The notes beneath the pieces are model-generated. The model searched no databases. It was not told the origin of the DNA and was given only the letters and a program-made list of their open reading frames with translations. Below are positions 61,161 through 64,000 of a DNA stretch of 64,000 nt, in pieces. The DNA comes from Inia geoffrensis (taxonomy: Eukaryota > Chordata > Mammalia > Artiodactyla > Iniidae), in contig CM070902.1 in assembly GCA_036417435.1 (NCBI GenBank), positions 140,915,886 through 140,979,885 on the forward strand, read 5' to 3'. The translations under genes were made by a program, and so were the position numbers. Within the stretch, counting starts at the first letter, position 1, and each line of letters begins with the position of its first letter.

Positions 61161-61376
61161 GTATAGGTTAAAAGAAAAACTGGAACTCTCAGAAAAGAAA
61201 AAAACCTCTTTCCGTTTTTGACAAGTCAGCATATTATGTAAACATTCACGTGTACTTCAACTATGCTCTTTGTCAAAATGCCTTTTGAAAAAACAGCAAA
61301 AACATTCATTTAAAAACACAAGCAATTTAAACATGTAGAGTTTTGCTTGGACTAAGATTGGGTCCTTTTGGGTTTT

Positions 61377-61582
61377 TGTTTTCTGTTTTTGTGGTACACG
61401 GGCCTCTCACCGTTGTGGCCTCTCCCGTTGCGGAGCACAGGCTCCAGACGCGCAGGCTCAGCGGCCATGGCTCACGGGCCCAGCCGCTCCGCGGCATGTG
61501 GGATCTTCCCGGACCGGGGCACAAACCCATGTTCCCTGCATCAGCAGGCGGACTCTCAACCACTGCGCCACCAGGGAAGCCC
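61377..61582 (-). mobile_element. CHR-2-type SINE
   Basis: Antisense, near-consensus. TSD GGTCCTTTTGGGTTTT (61361-61376) against GGTCCTTTTGGTTTT (61583-61597). Confidence 0.93.
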
Positions 61583-62573
61583 GGTCCTTTTGGTTTTAAC
61601 AAGAACTGGATGCACAATTCAGTAGCATTTTAAAAGTCACTAGACTACCTCATTTCTATCCCCAACTAACCTGCCAAGATTTCTTCCACTCAAGTCCAGA
61701 ATCACTACAGATTTTATGTATTAAACACAATTCCAAAGCCTGGAGTAAGGGACATTCACAGTAGCAAAGAAAAATGTTTTCTTGCTTCTTGCCCCATGAG
61801 AAAAGAAGCTATCATATTGTGAAACAGCACATGGTTTCCAAATGACCTTAAAATAGTCTTCACAAAATGGTAAAAAAAAAAAAAAAACAACCTTCCAAAA
61901 ACCAAAAAATAAAACACTTCACTTCATGACAGGCATCTTATAGCCAGTGGTCAAAGTGTATATTACAGTAAAAATTTGCTCTCCACCATGCTCTCCATTT
62001 CTTCTGTGAAGCATTCTGCTGAATGACACACTGAACCCTCAGTACTCACAGGCTACTTCCTGATACCCCAAACACATCAGCTTCTATCAGCTGCATTTTA
62101 ATATATACTAGGAATCAGTTGTTTCCTCCCCAACCTGTTTATGCCAGTTGTGCTTGTTAAAACTATAACGTGTGTTTCTACAAACAGTAGAAATACAAGT
62201 ATGAAAACAAAGGTTTTCAATGGAAATTAATTTGAATGATTTGAAAATGCTCTGTAAAGATAGGTTACTCAAATAAATTGCTACTGAATTAAATGTTCTC
62301 AAGACATCTTAGATTTGTGGGATGAGATCTGAAAAAAATTTAAATGGATTCTGCCCTCAGATTGATTCACAGGTATCTAACGTCTCACTCCATTTTTAAG
62401 AACTGAAACTAGCAATTATAGACTCTACAGTGTAGATATGGTTTATACAAGAGAGATAAGGTAGACCTTTCTTCAGGTGATCACACTCCAAGCAAAGGCC
62501 TTGACATCAAATGTTTGGTGAATCAGAGTGTACTTATTGTTTTAAGTTAAAATCTACTATAAAAAGTACATGT

Positions 62574-62813
62574 GGGCTTCCCTGGTGGCGCAGTGGTTGA
62601 GAGTCCGCCTGCCGATGCAGGGGATACGGGTTCGTGCCCCGGTCTGGGAAGATCCCACATGCCGCGGAGCGGCTGGGCCCGTGAGCCATGGCCGCTGAGC
62701 CTGCGCGTCCGGAGCCTGTGCTCCGCAACGGGAGAGGCCACAACAGTGAGAGGCCCGCATACTGCAAAAAAAAAAAAACAAAAAACAAAAAAAAAAACAA
62801 AACAAAACAAAAA
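62574..62813 (+). mobile_element. CHR-2-type SINE with complex A-rich tail
   Basis: Near-consensus. TSD AAAAAGTACATGT at 62561-62573 and 62814-62826. The tail is about 50 bp of A with C interruptions. Confidence 0.95.
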
Positions 62814-63564
62814 AAAAAGTACATGTAATTCTTACGATCCTTTCAGGTAAGACTTCTGATCCACCAAATACTACTAGGTCAATTACATTAAAATAAGATT
62901 CCTATTGCAGTTTGTATTGTGAACAACTTTTTAACACTCTCACAGTTCACTTTCCAAAGCAACACTTATTTCAGAAACATCTACTCTATTCATCATAACA
63001 AAATATTTCTTCCACACTTTACCAGTAAATATTGCCCAGATTGATATGTCACTTAATCTATATATTATAACTCACCACGAAATTAAAAATATCATGGCAG
63101 AAAGAAGGATAATGCACTGGCAATGCTCTCCCCAAACTGGACATGCCACTGCATACACAGTGGATTGTGCATCTGACCCTGTGTACTGGCCAGCATTGGC
63201 TCCAGAGGAAGGCAACTTTCTACATGAAGTACAGGTGAAAGTTTCCTCTGCAGCCAGTTTTTACAACACAACTGTACATAATGGGGTTGAGTAACAGGGT
63301 ATACAATTTGCATTATGACCAGGTCAGGGTCAGGAACCAGTAAACACCAAGGACATGGGACAAAGCTGTTGTACAATTTATTTTTGACACTTAAGCTTTC
63401 TTACCATTTTATTCCAATTTGTTTATCATTGCAGCAGTATAAAAGTAATTTGTCTGGGTCTGATCTCTGACATACCCAGCTTAAGTAGGTAACTTAGCTC
63501 AAGCTCTCTATTCAAAAAGGGCCTTTGGAATATCAATTCTTACTTACTGCCTTACAAGTGCCCA

Positions 63565-64000
63565 TACAATGCACTTTTATTATTTCAACTGACCCTCAGA
63601 AAACTCTATCAGATAGGCAAGCCATTTTACAGATGGGGTAGCTGAGCCTTAAGTAACTTGCCCAAAACCATGCAGCTGGTTGGTGGTATAGTCAGGCCTA
63701 GAACCCAAGCCTTAAAACCCTACTTTCACTGTACAACTAGGCTTCCTTCATCAAATCATGCCATATTCCAACCACTTGAACTTTAATCAACTTATAGAAC
63801 TCTTGCATATATCTAAGGCTTCTTTAATAGTATATAACCAGCTCACTGTGGGACAGGCACTATGCTAAGCACTGACTACGTAGGATGGCATCTGAACACA
63901 TCACAGCCCTCTGCTACGGACTTACCCAAGCTCACACACTGGCTCAGTGAGACAGCTGGGACTTGACCCAGGCAGCCTGATTCCAATAACCCAGCTCTGA
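63565..64000 (-). mobile_element. Two MIR copies at the window end
   Basis: 63565-63760: CATTTTACAGATGGGGTAGC, AAGTAACTTGCCCAAAACCA. 63840-64000: GGGACAGGCACTATGCTAAG, CTGGGACTTGACCCAGGCAG. Confidence 0.75.

Larger units (their letters stand above)
22898..64000 (-). other. DCLK2: DCLK2 large intron (partial), towards the 5' exons
   Basis: At least 41 kb without a recognised DCLK2 exon. The preceding exon should end in the phase-0 codons for DGKQ, but I found no matching sequence, so it lies beyond the window. Repeats are listed separately. Long unique stretches with no feature I can name are about 27260-28040, 32030-33050, 34190-36050, 36250-36950, 37480-38500, 38900-40650, 42500-43340, 45670-48500, 48750-50170, 50970-52600, 53190-53780, 57850-59110 and 61600-62570. 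Within them only the exon-like segment at 51881-51967 stands out. Confidence 0.85.

Noticed and set aside
3449..62813. Regularly repeated elements resembling a CRISPR array or a tandem array
   Set aside because: The copies are dispersed SINEs in both orientations with individual TSDs, in a mammalian genome.
3379..62850. Many open frames of 60-135 codons with repeated SLLWPLPLRSTGSGRAG or SHCCGLSRCGAQAPDAQAQ peptides
   Set aside because: They are the same CHR SINE read in different frames. They sit inside TSD-bounded repeats and encode nothing real.
22898..64000. The DCLK2 exon encoding the start of the second doublecortin domain
   Set aside because: Sequences for [20 protein letters not shown] or TLDGKQ were not found on the minus strand. 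The exon must be right of the window.

Overview
This window is nuclear DNA of a placental mammal and almost certainly of a cetacean. At least 23 copies of tRNA-derived CHR-type SINEs are present, many with intact target-site duplications (TSDs). I saw no Bov-tA or BovB elements, which argues against a ruminant. Older mammalian repeats (MIR, L2, hAT, Tigger, MLT1) fill the background. No bacterial, viral or organellar gene is present.

The only protein-coding gene I can support is DCLK2 (doublecortin-like kinase 2), on the minus strand. Four consecutive coding exons have matching phases and GT/AG borders. In transcription order they are: 22897-22795 (103 nt, end of the second doublecortin domain), 18481-18380 (102 nt, Ser/Pro-rich linker), 17497-17447 (51 nt, in-frame, probably a cassette exon) and 13760-13666 (95 nt, linker). 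They encode about 117 residues. Exons for the first doublecortin domain and most of the second must lie beyond position 64000. The kinase exons must lie before position 1.

Layout: 1-13665 is the intron towards the kinase exons. It holds an LTR, MLT1, hAT copies, MIRs, CHR SINEs and a processed retrocopy of an unidentified transcript. The exon cluster spans 13666-22897 and includes an LTR with a nested L1 and SINE. The stretch 22898-64000 is one intron of at least 41 kb, carrying most of the SINEs, three LTRs, long L2 remnants and large non-repetitive stretches.

Points for follow-up: an 87-nt fully open exon-like segment with AG/GT borders in the large intron (51967-51881), phase-compatible with the flanking DCLK2 exons; a 14-nt pyrimidine-tract word shared by the acceptors of the cassette exon and the next exon; a Ser-to-Cys difference in the linker; a minus-strand LTR that could supply a promoter or poly(A) site in the DCLK2 direction; and several nested insertions whose order can be read from their TSDs. 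Repeat-family names and the human DCLK2 comparison come from recognition and memory, not a database search.
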